Assembly: GCA_963798705.1 (NCBI GenBank)
Contig: CAWCTW010000005.1
Span: 1,116,001-1,180,000, forward strand
Length of the DNA: 64,000 nucleotides
Direction of reading: 5' to 3'
DNA from: AC-56 sp963798705
GTDB lineage: Bacteria; Actinomycetota; Thermoleophilia; Solirubrobacterales; 70-9
Shown one piece after another: positions 1 through 7,934 of this stretch; the first letter of the stretch is position 1, and every line of letters begins with the position of its first letter. Made by a program: the position numbers and the translations under genes. The notes under the pieces were generated by a model, which saw only the letters and a list, made by a program, of their open reading frames with translations, had not been told where the DNA came from and made no database searches.

Positions 1-232
1 CCATCAGGACCGCCAGAACGGTGCCCACGAGCAGGCCGCATACAACCGTGACCAACGGGGCATAGGGGGACTCGCCGCCCTCGGTGAGCAGGGCCGGGCC
101 GAGCCGTCCGCCGATGACGGCCCCGAGCACGAAGCCGGCGAGCGGGAGCGCGCTCGCCAGAAGCCCCCGCTCATAGCCGATCGCCGCGAAGGCGACCGCG
201 AAGGCGGCGATGATCAGGTCGATGAAGTTCAC
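1..232 (-). CDS. CvpA-like membrane protein, N-terminal part (cut by window edge)
   Basis: Reading the minus strand from a GTG at 232 gives 77 codons open to the window edge. The peptide begins VNFIDLIIAAFAVAFAAIGYE and continues with long hydrophobic runs broken by Gly-rich turns (GFVLGAVIGG, VTVVCGLLVGTVLAVL), so at least two or three membrane segments are visible. A start of the form FIDLII followed by Gly-rich helices is typical of the CvpA family, which in actinobacteria is often the membrane half of MarP-like periplasmic serine proteases. The protease part, if present, would lie outside the window. The gene is divergent from the penicillin-binding protein with only 21 nt between starts, so the two promoters must overlap. 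Family assignment is moderate; function is not established. Confidence 0.55.
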   Translation of the reverse strand, partial: MNFIDLIIAAFAVAFAAIGYERGLLASALPLAGFVLGAVIGGRLGPALLTEGGESPYAPLVTVVCGLLVGTVLAVLM

Positions 233-238
233 GGAGGC

Positions 239-244
239 TAACTT
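239..244 (+). promoter_or_regulatory. -10 box of the penicillin-binding protein gene
   Basis: TAACTT lies 9 nt before the TTG start at 254. A GGAGG at 233-237 is 16 nt from the TTG, too far for a usual SD, so a nearly leaderless transcript is the better reading. No -35 is evident. Confidence 0.35.
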
Positions 245-253
245 TGTACCCGC

Positions 254-1999
254 TTGAGCACCTTTAGTCCCCGGGCGACGCGGCGGCGGCGCCTTGTCAC
301 AAGAGCGTTTCCGATCGCGCTGCTGGGTCTGGCGGCCTTTGTCGCAGGGCTGGTCTGGGGCTCCCGGCCGGCCGACCTCCGCGACGCGGAGCAGTTCGCC
401 GCGGCCTGGCAGAGCCAGGACTACAAGGCCATGTACGCGCAGATCTCCGACGCGTCGGCGCGCCGCTATCCGCTGAAGGAGTTCAAGTCGGACTACGACA
501 GGGCGGCGATGGCGGCCACGGTGCAGAGCGTCGAGACCGGTGAGGTCTCGGAGTCCGACTCCGGCGGGCGAACCGGTGCCCTCGTCCCGGTGACGTTGCG
601 CACCAACGCCTTCCGGGTGATCTCGCACGAGCTCGTGCTCCCGCTCGACGGCGGAAAGGTCGACTGGGCCCCGGAGCTCGTCTTCCCCGGCCTCCGGTCG
701 GGTGAACGCCTGGTCCGCCATACGTCGGTGCCGCGGCGGGCGCCCATCCTGGCCAAGGACGGGACACCCCTGGCCGAGGGGCCGGTCTCAGCCCGCTCCT
801 CGCCGCTCGGCGCGGCCGGGTCCGCGGTCGCGGGCAGCGTCGGCGCCGCGAGCAAGAAGCAGGAACCGGAGCTCGATCGGCTGGGCTTCCCGCCGGGAAC
901 TCCGACTGGAACCAGCGGGCTCGAGCTCGCCTTCAACCAGCGGCTCGCGGGCCACCCCGGCGGCGAGCTCGTCGCCGTCCCCGCGGACGGCGGCAAGTCG
1001 GGCTCCCAAGGGCGCACGCTGGCGGTGAGCAAGCCGGTTGGCGGCACGCCAGTCCACACGACGATCGACCCGATGCTGCAGCGCACGACGGTCGCGGCGC
1101 TCGGGAGCACCTACGGCGGGGTCGCCGTGCTCGACGCGCGCGACGGGTCGGTGCGCGCGGTGGCCGGAATCGCCTTCTCGGGCCCGCAACCGCCCGGCTC
1201 CACGTTCAAGCTCGTCACCACCACCGCGGCGCTCGAGTCCGGCGTCGTGAAGACGACCGACTCGTTCCCGATCGAGACCTCCACCACGGTCGACGGCAGA
1301 GAGGTCGCCAACGCTCACGACGAGGCGTGCGGCGGGACCTTCAGCGAGGCCTTCGCGGAATCCTGCAACAGCGTGTTCGCGCCACTCGGCCCCAAGGTCG
1401 GATCGAAGCGACTCGTCGGGACCGCGGAGAGCTATGGCTTCAACTCCGCGCCGACGCTCTACGAGGAGCCCGCTGTCAGGGCCGCCGGGGTGCCCGACAG
1501 CACCCTGCCGGCGAACATCTCGAGCGATCTCGACCTCGCCGTCACGGCGATTGGCCAGGGGGAGGTGCTCGCGACGCCGCTCGAGATGGCGTCCATCGCC
1601 CAGGCGATCGCCAACGGAGGTGTCCGCGAGCCCACGCCCCTGGTCCGGGATGCGTCCCTCCAGGCGAGTTCGAAGCCGGTCCGGGTGAGCTCGAGCCAGA
1701 TCGCGTCGACCCTGCGCACGCTGATGATCGGCGTCGTGACCGGTGGCACCGGAACCGCCGCCGCGATCCCCGGGATCCAGGTGGCCGGCAAGACGGGCAC
1801 CGCCGAGCTCGGGCCGGCGACCGGTCGTGCGGCGGGGTCCGGCGAGCAGCGCCTGGATGCCTGGTTCACGGCCTTCGCGCCCGCGAACGATCCCGAGCTC
1901 GCGGTGGCGGCAATGGTCGTGAACGCGAGCGGCGACGGCGGCACGGTCGCGGCGCCGATCGTCCGCCAGGTCATGGCGTCGGCGCTCGGGGTGAGCTGA
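254..1999 (+). CDS. Class B penicillin-binding protein (NTF2-like domain plus transpeptidase)
   Basis: A 581-residue peptidoglycan D,D-transpeptidase anchored by one N-terminal membrane segment (about residues 14-36, after an Arg-rich start). Residues about 40-130 resemble the NTF2-like MecA N-terminal domain; the transpeptidase domain fills the C-terminal half. All three penicillin-binding motifs are present: STFK with the nucleophile Ser316 and Lys319, SCN at 370-372, and KTG at 513-515. The linker near residues 175-215 is low-complexity. The start is TTG; no ATG or GTG upstream in frame is available and a TAACTT box sits 9 nt before it. The gene converges on a small membrane-protein gene with 5 nt between stop codons. 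It probably cross-links peptidoglycan during growth or septation; its exact role among class B enzymes cannot be told from sequence. Confidence 0.88.
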   Translation: MSTFSPRATRRRRLVTRAFPIALLGLAAFVAGLVWGSRPADLRDAEQFAAAWQSQDYKAMYAQISDASARRYPLKEFKSDYDRAAMAATVQSVETGEVSESDSGGRTGALVPVTLRTNAFRVISHELVLPLDGGKVDWAPELVFPGLRSGERLVRHTSVPRRAPILAKDGTPLAEGPVSARSSPLGAAGSAVAGSVGAASKKQEPELDRLGFPPGTPTGTSGLELAFNQRLAGHPGGELVAVPADGGKSGSQGRTLAVSKPVGGTPVHTTIDPMLQRTTVAALGSTYGGVAVLDARDGSVRAVAGIAFSGPQPPGSTFKLVTTTAALESGVVKTTDSFPIETSTTVDGREVANAHDEACGGTFSEAFAESCNSVFAPLGPKVGSKRLVGTAESYGFNSAPTLYEEPAVRAAGVPDSTLPANISSDLDLAVTAIGQGEVLATPLEMASIAQAIANGGVREPTPLVRDASLQASSKPVRVSSSQIASTLRTLMIGVVTGGTGTAAAIPGIQVAGKTGTAELGPATGRAAGSGEQRLDAWFTAFAPANDPELAVAAMVVNASGDGGTVAAPIVRQVMASALGVS

Positions 2000-2004
2000 G
2001 CCGG

Positions 2005-2319
2005 CTAGCCCAGGAGGTCCCGGCCGATCGCGGCGCCGACGAACACGGCCAGCCCCCCGATCACCGCGAGCCACCCTCCCAGGCCGGCAGCGGGCTGGGC
2101 GACGATCGCGCCGGCGATCGAGACGGCGGCGCCCGCGGCCAGCATCCACCACCAACCGCCGCTGCGGCCCGAGCGCGACGGCGCTGCCGCGACGGTCACC
2201 CCGGCGATCACGGCCAGGCAGAGGATGCGCACGGACGCCCCAAACAGATCGAGGACGACGATCAACGCGGCGATCGCCGCCGCGACCAGGGCGATCCGGA
2301 GCGCCGCGTCAGATATCAA
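2005..2319 (-). CDS. Small hydrophobic membrane protein
   Basis: A 104-residue protein made almost entirely of hydrophobic segments (about residues 5-25, 30-45, 57-75 and 80-97), hence three or four membrane helices. I recognise no family. The TTG start at 2319 overlaps the end of the upstream lipoprotein gene by 11 nt, so the two are probably translated together. The only polar patch is a Ser/Arg-rich loop with three consecutive Trp near residues 48-60. Function unknown. Confidence 0.6.
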   Translation of the reverse strand: MISDAALRIALVAAAIAALIVVLDLFGASVRILCLAVIAGVTVAAAPSRSGRSGGWWWMLAAGAAVSIAGAIVAQPAAGLGGWLAVIGGLAVFVGAAIGRDLLG

Positions 2320-2944
2320 GCTCGACCCTGCCGGTCGAGCCGTCGGAGGACGGGATCTCCAGGGTCAGCGGGCGGTCCTGAATCGCGGATGCGTCGATTC
2401 GAAACAGCACCATCGCGCCCTCGATCGGCCCGTTGGCGGCCGTCGACTCCGGTTCGGGCAGTTGGTCTCCGCCGTGGATCGTGGCGCCGAGCGCCAGGGC
2501 GAACAGGCTCTCGCTCGGGATCGGATCGAAGGTGTCCCCCACGGTGTCGACCACCTTGAGGTCGCTCGCGACCTGCGCCGGCGAGCTCCCATCGTTGTCG
2601 ATCCTCATGAACACGCCCAGGTAGTACTCGTCGCCGGTGAGCGGCTGCTGGCCCACGAGATACGCCTTGTCCTCAGGATCGTTCGGGTTGAGGATCCGGG
2701 TGATCTGGACGTTGTAGAGCAGGTCGCCCAGCTTGATGCCCTGGCCCTCGGTGACCTGGTTCGCGTTCTCGGGGGCGGTATCGCACCCCGACACCGCCGC
2801 GCCCACGACGATCGCGACGATCGCGACGAGCACGGGGCCGAGCAGGCCCGGACGGCGAGCGGGTGAAGAAACCAGGCCCGGCCCCGGTCGGGAACCGGCG
2901 CGGCTGGTCTCGAGCCGCGTGATGGAGCCGGAGGCGCGCTTCAT
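2309..2944 (-). CDS. Secreted lipoprotein, DUF4352-like
   Basis: The product has an Arg-rich N terminus, a hydrophobic stretch (LLGPVLVAIVAIVVGAAV) and a lipobox ending SGC, after which the mature protein starts CDTAPENANQ. The rest is a beta-rich domain of about 160 residues with a hydrophobic-alternating pattern (YLGVFMRIDNDG, DLKVVDTVGDTFDPI) like the DUF4352 or telomeric-repeat-factor-type extracellular domains of actinobacterial lipoproteins. I prefer the ATG at 2944 over the one at 2968 because TACACT lies 9 nt upstream of it, matching the leaderless pattern seen elsewhere here. It forms a two-gene unit with the small membrane protein downstream. Role unknown; probably on the outer face of the membrane. 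Confidence 0.65.
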   Translation of the reverse strand: MKRASGSITRLETSRAGSRPGPGLVSSPARRPGLLGPVLVAIVAIVVGAAVSGCDTAPENANQVTEGQGIKLGDLLYNVQITRILNPNDPEDKAYLVGQQPLTGDEYYLGVFMRIDNDGSSPAQVASDLKVVDTVGDTFDPIPSESLFALALGATIHGGDQLPEPESTAANGPIEGAMVLFRIDASAIQDRPLTLEIPSSDGSTGRVELDI

Positions 2945-2953
2945 GGCGGCGGA

Positions 2954-2959
2954 AGTGTA
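2954..2959 (-). promoter_or_regulatory. -10 box of the lipoprotein gene
   Basis: TACACT on the minus strand, 9 nt before the ATG at 2944, with no SD in between. It fits the TANNNT leaderless layout and decides the start choice. Confidence 0.35.
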
Positions 2960-2975
2960 AGTGACCATGGACCGG

Positions 2976-3479
2976 CTAGGTCACGGGGATTCGCGCGCCT
3001 CCCGCGATCACGATCCGCTCGCCACTTCGCCCGGACTCGATCACGTCCTTGAGCCTCACGAGAGCCGTCGACCACTGCCGCCGGTAGAACCGCTCGCCCC
3101 AGCACAGCTCGCGCAGTCGATCCACCGGGTGCGTGGGCTCCGTGGCGAAGCGGACGGTGACCTCCGACGTCGCCGCCGCGGGGCCCTCCACCAGCTCCCA
3201 GCCGGTCAGGATCGGGATGCGGTCGAGCCGGCCGCCCTTGCCCTGCTCGATGACCCGGTAGGGGCGGTCGGCCTCGACGAGGACCGTCTCCATCCACATC
3301 CGCGGGCTGCGAATGCGCATCCGGGCGGCGGCGCCGACGCCCGCGGACTCGAAGCGCTCCAGCCGGTAGTCGCGCAGGAAGTGGTCCGTGAACGAGGGCC
3401 GGTTGGCGAGATCGCAGACGAAGTCGAAGACCCGCTCGCGCGGCGCGTCGATCGCCCTCGTGACCGAGATCGGCCCCAT
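2976..3479 (-). CDS. SRPBCC-family (START-like) protein
   Basis: A 167-residue protein opening MGPISVTRAIDAPRERVFDFVCDLANRP, the classic first strand and helix of the SRPBCC/polyketide-cyclase fold, which makes a deep hydrophobic pocket. Later segments (PYRVIEQGKGGR, SEVTVRFATEP) continue the curved sheet, and the C-terminal helix contains the usual ALVRLKDVIE. Such proteins bind lipids or other hydrophobic ligands or act as small enzymes; the ligand cannot be predicted. The gene is divergent from the FHA gene across a 179-nt gap. A TAGAAT on the minus strand (3544-3549) is a possible -10, leaving a leader of about 60 nt. Confidence 0.75.
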   Translation of the reverse strand: MGPISVTRAIDAPRERVFDFVCDLANRPSFTDHFLRDYRLERFESAGVGAAARMRIRSPRMWMETVLVEADRPYRVIEQGKGGRLDRIPILTGWELVEGPAAATSEVTVRFATEPTHPVDRLRELCWGERFYRRQWSTALVRLKDVIESGRSGERIVIAGGARIPVT

Positions 3480-3658
3480 CAGACCGGCGCCCCGCCCGCG
3501 GTCGACCTCAGCGGCTGTCGGATCTGCCGGGCCAAGGCGGGCGATTCTATTGCCACGAGCCGGGTCAGCATTCTTCCAATTTGCGACCGTTTCACGACAG
3601 ATCGAGCCGGGCACAGAGCGACCGTCGTTAGAATTGCCACGAGCAGAGGGGATGGATT
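3480..3658. promoter_or_regulatory. Divergent intergenic region with two TAGAAT boxes and a 12-bp direct repeat
   Basis: This 179-nt gap holds TAGAAT on the minus strand (3544-3549) facing the SRPBCC gene and TAGAAT on the plus strand (3629-3634) facing the FHA gene. Each is adjacent to a copy of ATTGCCACGAGC (3549-3560 and 3633-3644). Neither box has a good -35. The repeat might be a shared protein-binding site, or chance. Confidence 0.35.
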
Positions 3659-4198
3659 TTGCTGGTTGACGAAGGATTCGACGTGCGCGAGTCAGGAGGG
3701 CTGGCGGCTGGCTCTGTCGTCTGCGTGGGCTGCGGGTACTCGGTTTCGCTCGAGGTGGACGACGAGTTGCCGGAGTGCCCGGCCTGCGGCGAGTCCAGGT
3801 TCCGGCGAGCATCGCTGTTCGAATCGCGCACGCTCGACACGGAGGCCATCGCGCCCGCCGTCGCTCCCCCGACGTGGCTGGAGGAGGTCCGGTCACGCCT
3901 CGACCAGGGCAAGCGCTACCTCGCCTACTCGGACGAAGACGAGCCGGTGGTGGTCGAGCTGCCGCTGGGCTGGACCCGGATCGGCCGCAGCACCTCGGCG
4001 GACCTGCGGTTGGACGATGTCACCGTCTCGCGCCGGCACGCCCTCGTCGTGCGCACGCCCGAGGACGAGCTCCGGGCGCTCGACGATCGCAGCCTGAACG
4101 GGCTCTTCGTCAACGGAGAGCGGGTGGAGTGGACACCGCTGGCCGAAGGGGACGAGCTGGAGATCGGCCGGTACCGGCTGTACGTCCTCTGGGGCTGA
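3659..4198 (+). CDS. Zinc-ribbon and FHA-domain protein
   Basis: A 179-residue cytoplasmic protein with two parts. Residues about 22-46 carry CVGC and CPAC, a four-cysteine zinc ribbon. Residues about 100-177 form a forkhead-associated domain with the conserved core: GWTRIGRS at the first phosphopeptide loop, SRRHA with the hallmark Ser-Arg-Arg-His, and SLNGLFVNGERV with the invariant Asn-Gly. FHA domains bind phosphothreonine, so this is probably an adaptor in Ser/Thr kinase signalling, although no kinase gene is visible here. The TTG at 3659 is preceded by AGAGGGGATGG, a plausible SD; the ATG at 3652 is out of frame and stops at once. A terminator follows directly. Confidence 0.82.
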   Translation: MLVDEGFDVRESGGLAAGSVVCVGCGYSVSLEVDDELPECPACGESRFRRASLFESRTLDTEAIAPAVAPPTWLEEVRSRLDQGKRYLAYSDEDEPVVVELPLGWTRIGRSTSADLRLDDVTVSRRHALVVRTPEDELRALDDRSLNGLFVNGERVEWTPLAEGDELEIGRYRLYVLWG

Positions 4199-4202
4199 AT
4201 AA

Positions 4203-4223
4203 CCGCCCTGCGGGCGGGCTTTT
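4203..4223 (+). terminator. Intrinsic terminator after the FHA gene
   Basis: CCGCCC pairs with GGGCGG across a TGC loop (4203-4217), followed by GCTTTT. It starts a few bases after the FHA stop codon and separates that gene from the hopanoid operon. Confidence 0.75.
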
Positions 4224-4239
4224 CGCCCCCACCGACGGG

Positions 4240-4245
4240 TAGGCT
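4240..4245 (+). promoter_or_regulatory. Possible -10 box of the hopanoid operon
   Basis: TAGGCT lies between the terminator and the shc start, 24 nt before the GTG. Since a terminator precedes it, the operon promoter should be in this 45-nt interval. There is no convincing -35. Confidence 0.3.
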
Positions 4246-4269
4246 GTCGCATCGTCGGAGGGGCATCGC

Positions 4270-6195
4270 GTGCAACCTGCATCCACAGCCGAAGCCAAAG
4301 TCGATCCAATAACCGAGGGGGAGATCGCCTCCCCCTCGAAGGGAACCCTCCAATCGGCCCTCCGGCGCGCCCGGGACCACCTCCTGTCGCTTCAGGACGC
4401 GGCGGGATGGTGGAAGGCCGAGTTGCAGACGAACGTCACGATGGACGCCGAGGATCTCCTGCTTCGCGAGTTCCTGGGCATCCGCGACGACGAGGCGGTT
4501 CGCCGCGCGGCGAACTGGATCCGTTCCCAGCAGCGTGAGGACGGCACCTGGGCCAACTTCCACGGCGCGCCCGCCAACCTGTCCACGACGATCGAGGCCT
4601 ATGCCGCCCTGAGGCTCGCGGGCGATCCTGCCGACGCCCCGCACATGGTCGCCGCGCGGAAATACGTCCTTGCCGCCGGCGGCATCGAGAACTCACGGGT
4701 CTTCACGCACATCTGGCTCGCGCTGTTCGGGATCTGGTCGTGGGAGGACGTCCCCGCCCTTCCGCCGGAGCTCATCTACCTGCCGTCGTGGGCCCCGCTG
4801 AACATCTACGACTTCGCGTGCTGGGCCCGGCAGACGATCGCCGCGCTCACGATCGTCAGGGCCGAGCGGCCGGTCCGCCCCCTGCCCTTCGACCTCGACG
4901 AGCTGCGGACCGGGCGCCCGGTCAAGCCGCGGCCGCGCACCGTCCGGGGCCGCCTGCTCCTGTGGCTCGACGCGGCGGCCAGGCTTTACGAGCGCCGGCC
5001 CCTGAGACCGCTTCGCCGGCGGGCGATGCAGCGCGTCGAGGGCTGGATCCTCGAACGTCAGGAGGAGGACGGCTCATGGGGCGGCATCCAGCCGCCGTGG
5101 GTCTACTCGCTCATGGCTTTGTCGCTACGGGGACACGACGTCGGTGACCCGCCGATGGCGAGGGGGCTCGCCGGCATCGAGCGCTTCCTGATCGACGGCG
5201 AGGACGCCCGGCGGCTCGAGGCCTGTCAGTCGCCGGTCTGGGACACGGCGCTGGCGATCGTCGCGCTCACCGACGCGGGGGTCCCCGCGGACGATCCGGC
5301 GCTGGTCAGGGCGGCGGACTGGCTGCTCGGCGAGGAGGTCCGGATCAAGGGAGACTGGGCGGTGCGCCGCCCCGACCTCGAGCCGGGCGGGTGGGCCTTC
5401 GAGTTCGACAACGACCACTATCCCGACATCGACGACACCGCCGAGGTCGTGCTGGCTCTGCGCCGCGTGCACCATCCGGAGCCGGACCGCATGGAGGCGG
5501 CGATCCGGCGCGGCGTCGATTGGACGCTCGGCATGCAGAGCCGAAACGGCGGCTGGGGCGCATTCGACGCGGACAACGTCCGCGAGATGTGCCGCGAGAT
5601 CCCGTTCTGCGACTTCGGAGAGGTCATCGACGATCCCAGCGCCGACGTCTCCGCCCACGTGCTCGAGATGCTGGGCGGCGAGGGGCTCACCGACGCACCC
5701 GAGACGCGTCGCGGGATCTCCTATCTCCTCGGCGAGCAGGAGGGCCGTGGCTCCTGGTACGGCCGCTGGGGAATCAACCACGTGTACGGCACGGGCGCGG
5801 CGGTCCCCGGCCTCGTCGACTGCGGCGTGTCGCGCGCCGACCCCCGCCTGCGCCGGGCCGCGGCGTGGCTCGAGGAGATTCAGAATCCCGACGGCGGGTG
5901 GGGAGAGGACGGCCGCTCCTACGAGGACGAGGCATGGATCGGGCGCGGGCCGAGCACCGCCTCGCAGACGGCGTGGGCCCTCCTCGCGCTGCACGCAGTG
6001 GGCAATCGCACTTCGGCCGTGGATCGCGGTCTGGCGTGGCTGGTGGAAAACCAGCGCGATGACGGGACCTGGGACGAGCCCGAGTACACGGGCACCGGCT
6101 TCCCCGGCCACTTCTACATCAACTATCACCTGTACCGGCTGAGCTTCCCCGCCATGGCCCTCGGGCGCTGGGCGGCAGCCGGCGAGCGGGGCTAG
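4270..6195 (+). CDS. shc: Squalene-hopene cyclase
   Basis: A 641-residue monotopic membrane enzyme that cyclises squalene to hopene (diploptene/hopanol), the core step of hopanoid synthesis. The protonating motif DIDDTA is at residues 386-391, close to where DVDDTA sits in known bacterial cyclases, and the length is normal for the family. At least five QW repeats are visible (QREDGTWANF, QEEDGSWGG, QSRNGGWGAF, QNPDGGWGED, QRDDGTWDEP), which stabilise the double alpha-barrel. The GTG start has a GGAGGGG 7 nt upstream. It is first in an operon with hpnC, three nt downstream, so squalene formation and cyclisation are made together. Hopanoids order membranes much as sterols do. Identification is firm. 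Confidence 0.96.
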   Translation: MQPASTAEAKVDPITEGEIASPSKGTLQSALRRARDHLLSLQDAAGWWKAELQTNVTMDAEDLLLREFLGIRDDEAVRRAANWIRSQQREDGTWANFHGAPANLSTTIEAYAALRLAGDPADAPHMVAARKYVLAAGGIENSRVFTHIWLALFGIWSWEDVPALPPELIYLPSWAPLNIYDFACWARQTIAALTIVRAERPVRPLPFDLDELRTGRPVKPRPRTVRGRLLLWLDAAARLYERRPLRPLRRRAMQRVEGWILERQEEDGSWGGIQPPWVYSLMALSLRGHDVGDPPMARGLAGIERFLIDGEDARRLEACQSPVWDTALAIVALTDAGVPADDPALVRAADWLLGEEVRIKGDWAVRRPDLEPGGWAFEFDNDHYPDIDDTAEVVLALRRVHHPEPDRMEAAIRRGVDWTLGMQSRNGGWGAFDADNVREMCREIPFCDFGEVIDDPSADVSAHVLEMLGGEGLTDAPETRRGISYLLGEQEGRGSWYGRWGINHVYGTGAAVPGLVDCGVSRADPRLRRAAAWLEEIQNPDGGWGEDGRSYEDEAWIGRGPSTASQTAWALLALHAVGNRTSAVDRGLAWLVENQRDDGTWDEPEYTGTGFPGHFYINYHLYRLSFPAMALGRWAAAGERG

Positions 6196-6198
6196 CCC

Positions 6199-7095
6199 AT
6201 GCGAGGGGGGGCATCGGTCGCGGCGGTGGCGATGCCGGCGGACCCACCCCCGAGCGCTCCCGCGGGCATACCCGGGATCGACGAGGTGATGGCCCGCGCC
6301 GGGGACGAGAACTTCCCCGTGGCGAGCCGGGTGCTCGGGCGCCGCCTTCGCGAGTCGCTGCTCGGCATCTACGGGTTCGCGCGCCTGGTGGACCAGGTGG
6401 GCGACGAGTCCGAGGGCGACCGGCCGGCCCTCCTGGACTGGCTCGACGCCGAGGTCGACCGCATGTGCCGAGGGCAGACGCCCGCGCATCCGGCACTGGC
6501 GAGGATGGCGGCCGTGGCTCGCGAGTCCGACATCCCCGCGGAGCCCCTCCACCGGCTCGTGGAGGCCAATCGCGTCGACCAGACGATCGGCTCCTATGCG
6601 ACCTTCGACGACCTGCTCGGCTACTGCGCCCTCTCGGCCGACCCGGTCGGGCGCATGGTCCTGTACGTGTTCGACGCCGCCACTCCCGAGCGAATGGAGC
6701 TCTCCGACGCGATCTGCAGCGGGCTTCAGGTCGCCGAGCACCTCCAGGACGTCCGCGAGGACCTTGCGCGAGGGCGGGTCTACCTGCCACAGGCGGACCT
6801 GGTGCGATTCGGGTGCGATGAGTCCGACCTCGCCACCGCGCCGTCGCCGGAGAGCGTGCGGACGCTGGTCGCCTTCGAGGTCGAGCGGGCCCGGAAGCTG
6901 TTCGACCGCGGCGCCCCCCTGATCGGGACCCTTCGCGGCCGCGCCAGGCTGGCGGTGACGGCGTTCGTCGCCGGCGGCCGGGCGGCGCTCGCGGGGATCG
7001 AGCGAGGCGGATACGCCCTGGAGCTACGGCCACCACGTCCCTCGTGGCCGGGGCGGATCGCCGCCCTGGCGCGGACGGTCCGACCGGCGCGCTAG
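6199..7095 (+). CDS. hpnC: Hydroxysqualene synthase HpnC (squalene/phytoene synthase family)
   Basis: A 298-residue trans-isoprenyl diphosphate synthase. In the three-enzyme bacterial squalene route, HpnC converts presqualene diphosphate to hydroxysqualene. The two Asp-rich Mg-diphosphate motifs are present: DQVGD (in LVDQVGDES) and the QDVREDLARGRVYLP helix, which closely matches HpnC/HpnD proteins. I assign HpnC rather than HpnD by operon order and by the more divergent first motif. The first about 25 residues are Pro/Ala-rich and unlike the family, so translation could also begin at the ATG at 6232. It lies between shc and hpnD, 3 nt after shc and 2 nt before hpnD. Confidence 0.88.
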   Translation: MRGGASVAAVAMPADPPPSAPAGIPGIDEVMARAGDENFPVASRVLGRRLRESLLGIYGFARLVDQVGDESEGDRPALLDWLDAEVDRMCRGQTPAHPALARMAAVARESDIPAEPLHRLVEANRVDQTIGSYATFDDLLGYCALSADPVGRMVLYVFDAATPERMELSDAICSGLQVAEHLQDVREDLARGRVYLPQADLVRFGCDESDLATAPSPESVRTLVAFEVERARKLFDRGAPLIGTLRGRARLAVTAFVAGGRAALAGIERGGYALELRPPRPSWPGRIAALARTVRPAR

Positions 7096-7097
7096 GC

Positions 7098-7934
7098 ATG
7101 GAAACGAGGGAGGCCTACCGAAGCTGCGAGCGGCTGACCAGAAAGGCCGCCGCGAACTTCTACTACGGTATCCGCCTGCTGCCCGCCGACAAGCGCCGCG
7201 CGATGTCCGCCGTCTACGCGTACGCGCGTCGGGTCGACGACATCGGCGACGGCGCGCTCCCGCGCGAGCGAAAGCGGGCCGAGCTCGCGGCCACCCGGAG
7301 GTCCCTGGAGGCGGGCGACCCGAGCGATGCGGTCATCGTGGCCCTGGCCGATGCCCGCGCGCGGTTCCCGCTCCCGTCCGATGCGCTCACGGACCTCCTC
7401 GACGGCGTCGAGATGGACGTCGTCGGCGCGCGATTCGAGCGCTTCGACGACCTGCTCGTCTACTGCCGCGCGGTGGCCGGCTCGATCGGGCGGCTGTGCC
7501 TGGGGATATTCGGGGCGTCGGACATCGGTCGCGCGATGCCCATCGCCGACGACCTCGGCGTCGCGATGCAGATCACCAACGTGCTCAGGGACGTGCGGGA
7601 GGACTACGCGCGGGGGCGCGTCTACCTCCCGGCCGAGGACCTCCGGCGGTTCGGCTGCGCGGAGAACCTCGAGGAGTCTCCAGCGGACGCGAGCGCAGCG
7701 CTGATCCACTTCGAGGCCGCCCGCGGGCGGGACTGGTTCGGTAGGGGGCTCGAGCTGCTGCCGCTGCTCGACGCCAGGTCCAGGGCATGCGTTCGGGCGA
7801 TGACGGGGATCTACCGCCGCATCCTCGGCCAGATCGACGGCGATCCGCACCAGATCATGCGCGGGCGGGTCTCGCTGCCCGCCTGGGAGAAGGCGTGGGT
7901 GGCGGCGCGAAGCCTCGCGGGGGCGGGGGCGTGA
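7098..7934 (+). CDS. hpnD: Presqualene diphosphate synthase HpnD
   Basis: A 278-residue paralogue of the preceding gene. HpnD condenses two farnesyl diphosphates to presqualene diphosphate. It keeps both Asp-rich motifs in textbook form: YAYARRVDDIGD near residue 45 and NVLRDVREDYARGRVYLP near residue 165. The METREAYRSCERLTRKAAANFYYG start is typical of the family, so I use the ATG at 7098, two nt after the hpnC stop, and not the in-frame start further upstream inside hpnC. Its TGA overlaps the expected GTG of hpnE as GTGA (7931-7934), which indicates translational coupling. Confidence 0.92.
   Translation: METREAYRSCERLTRKAAANFYYGIRLLPADKRRAMSAVYAYARRVDDIGDGALPRERKRAELAATRRSLEAGDPSDAVIVALADARARFPLPSDALTDLLDGVEMDVVGARFERFDDLLVYCRAVAGSIGRLCLGIFGASDIGRAMPIADDLGVAMQITNVLRDVREDYARGRVYLPAEDLRRFGCAENLEESPADASAALIHFEAARGRDWFGRGLELLPLLDARSRACVRAMTGIYRRILGQIDGDPHQIMRGRVSLPAWEKAWVAARSLAGAGA

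Noticed and set aside
3549..3644. 12-bp direct repeat ATTGCCACGAGC as a mobile-element or phage attachment site
   Set aside because: Only two copies flanking 84 bp, no recombinase nearby and no target-site features; chance or a small regulatory site is more likely.
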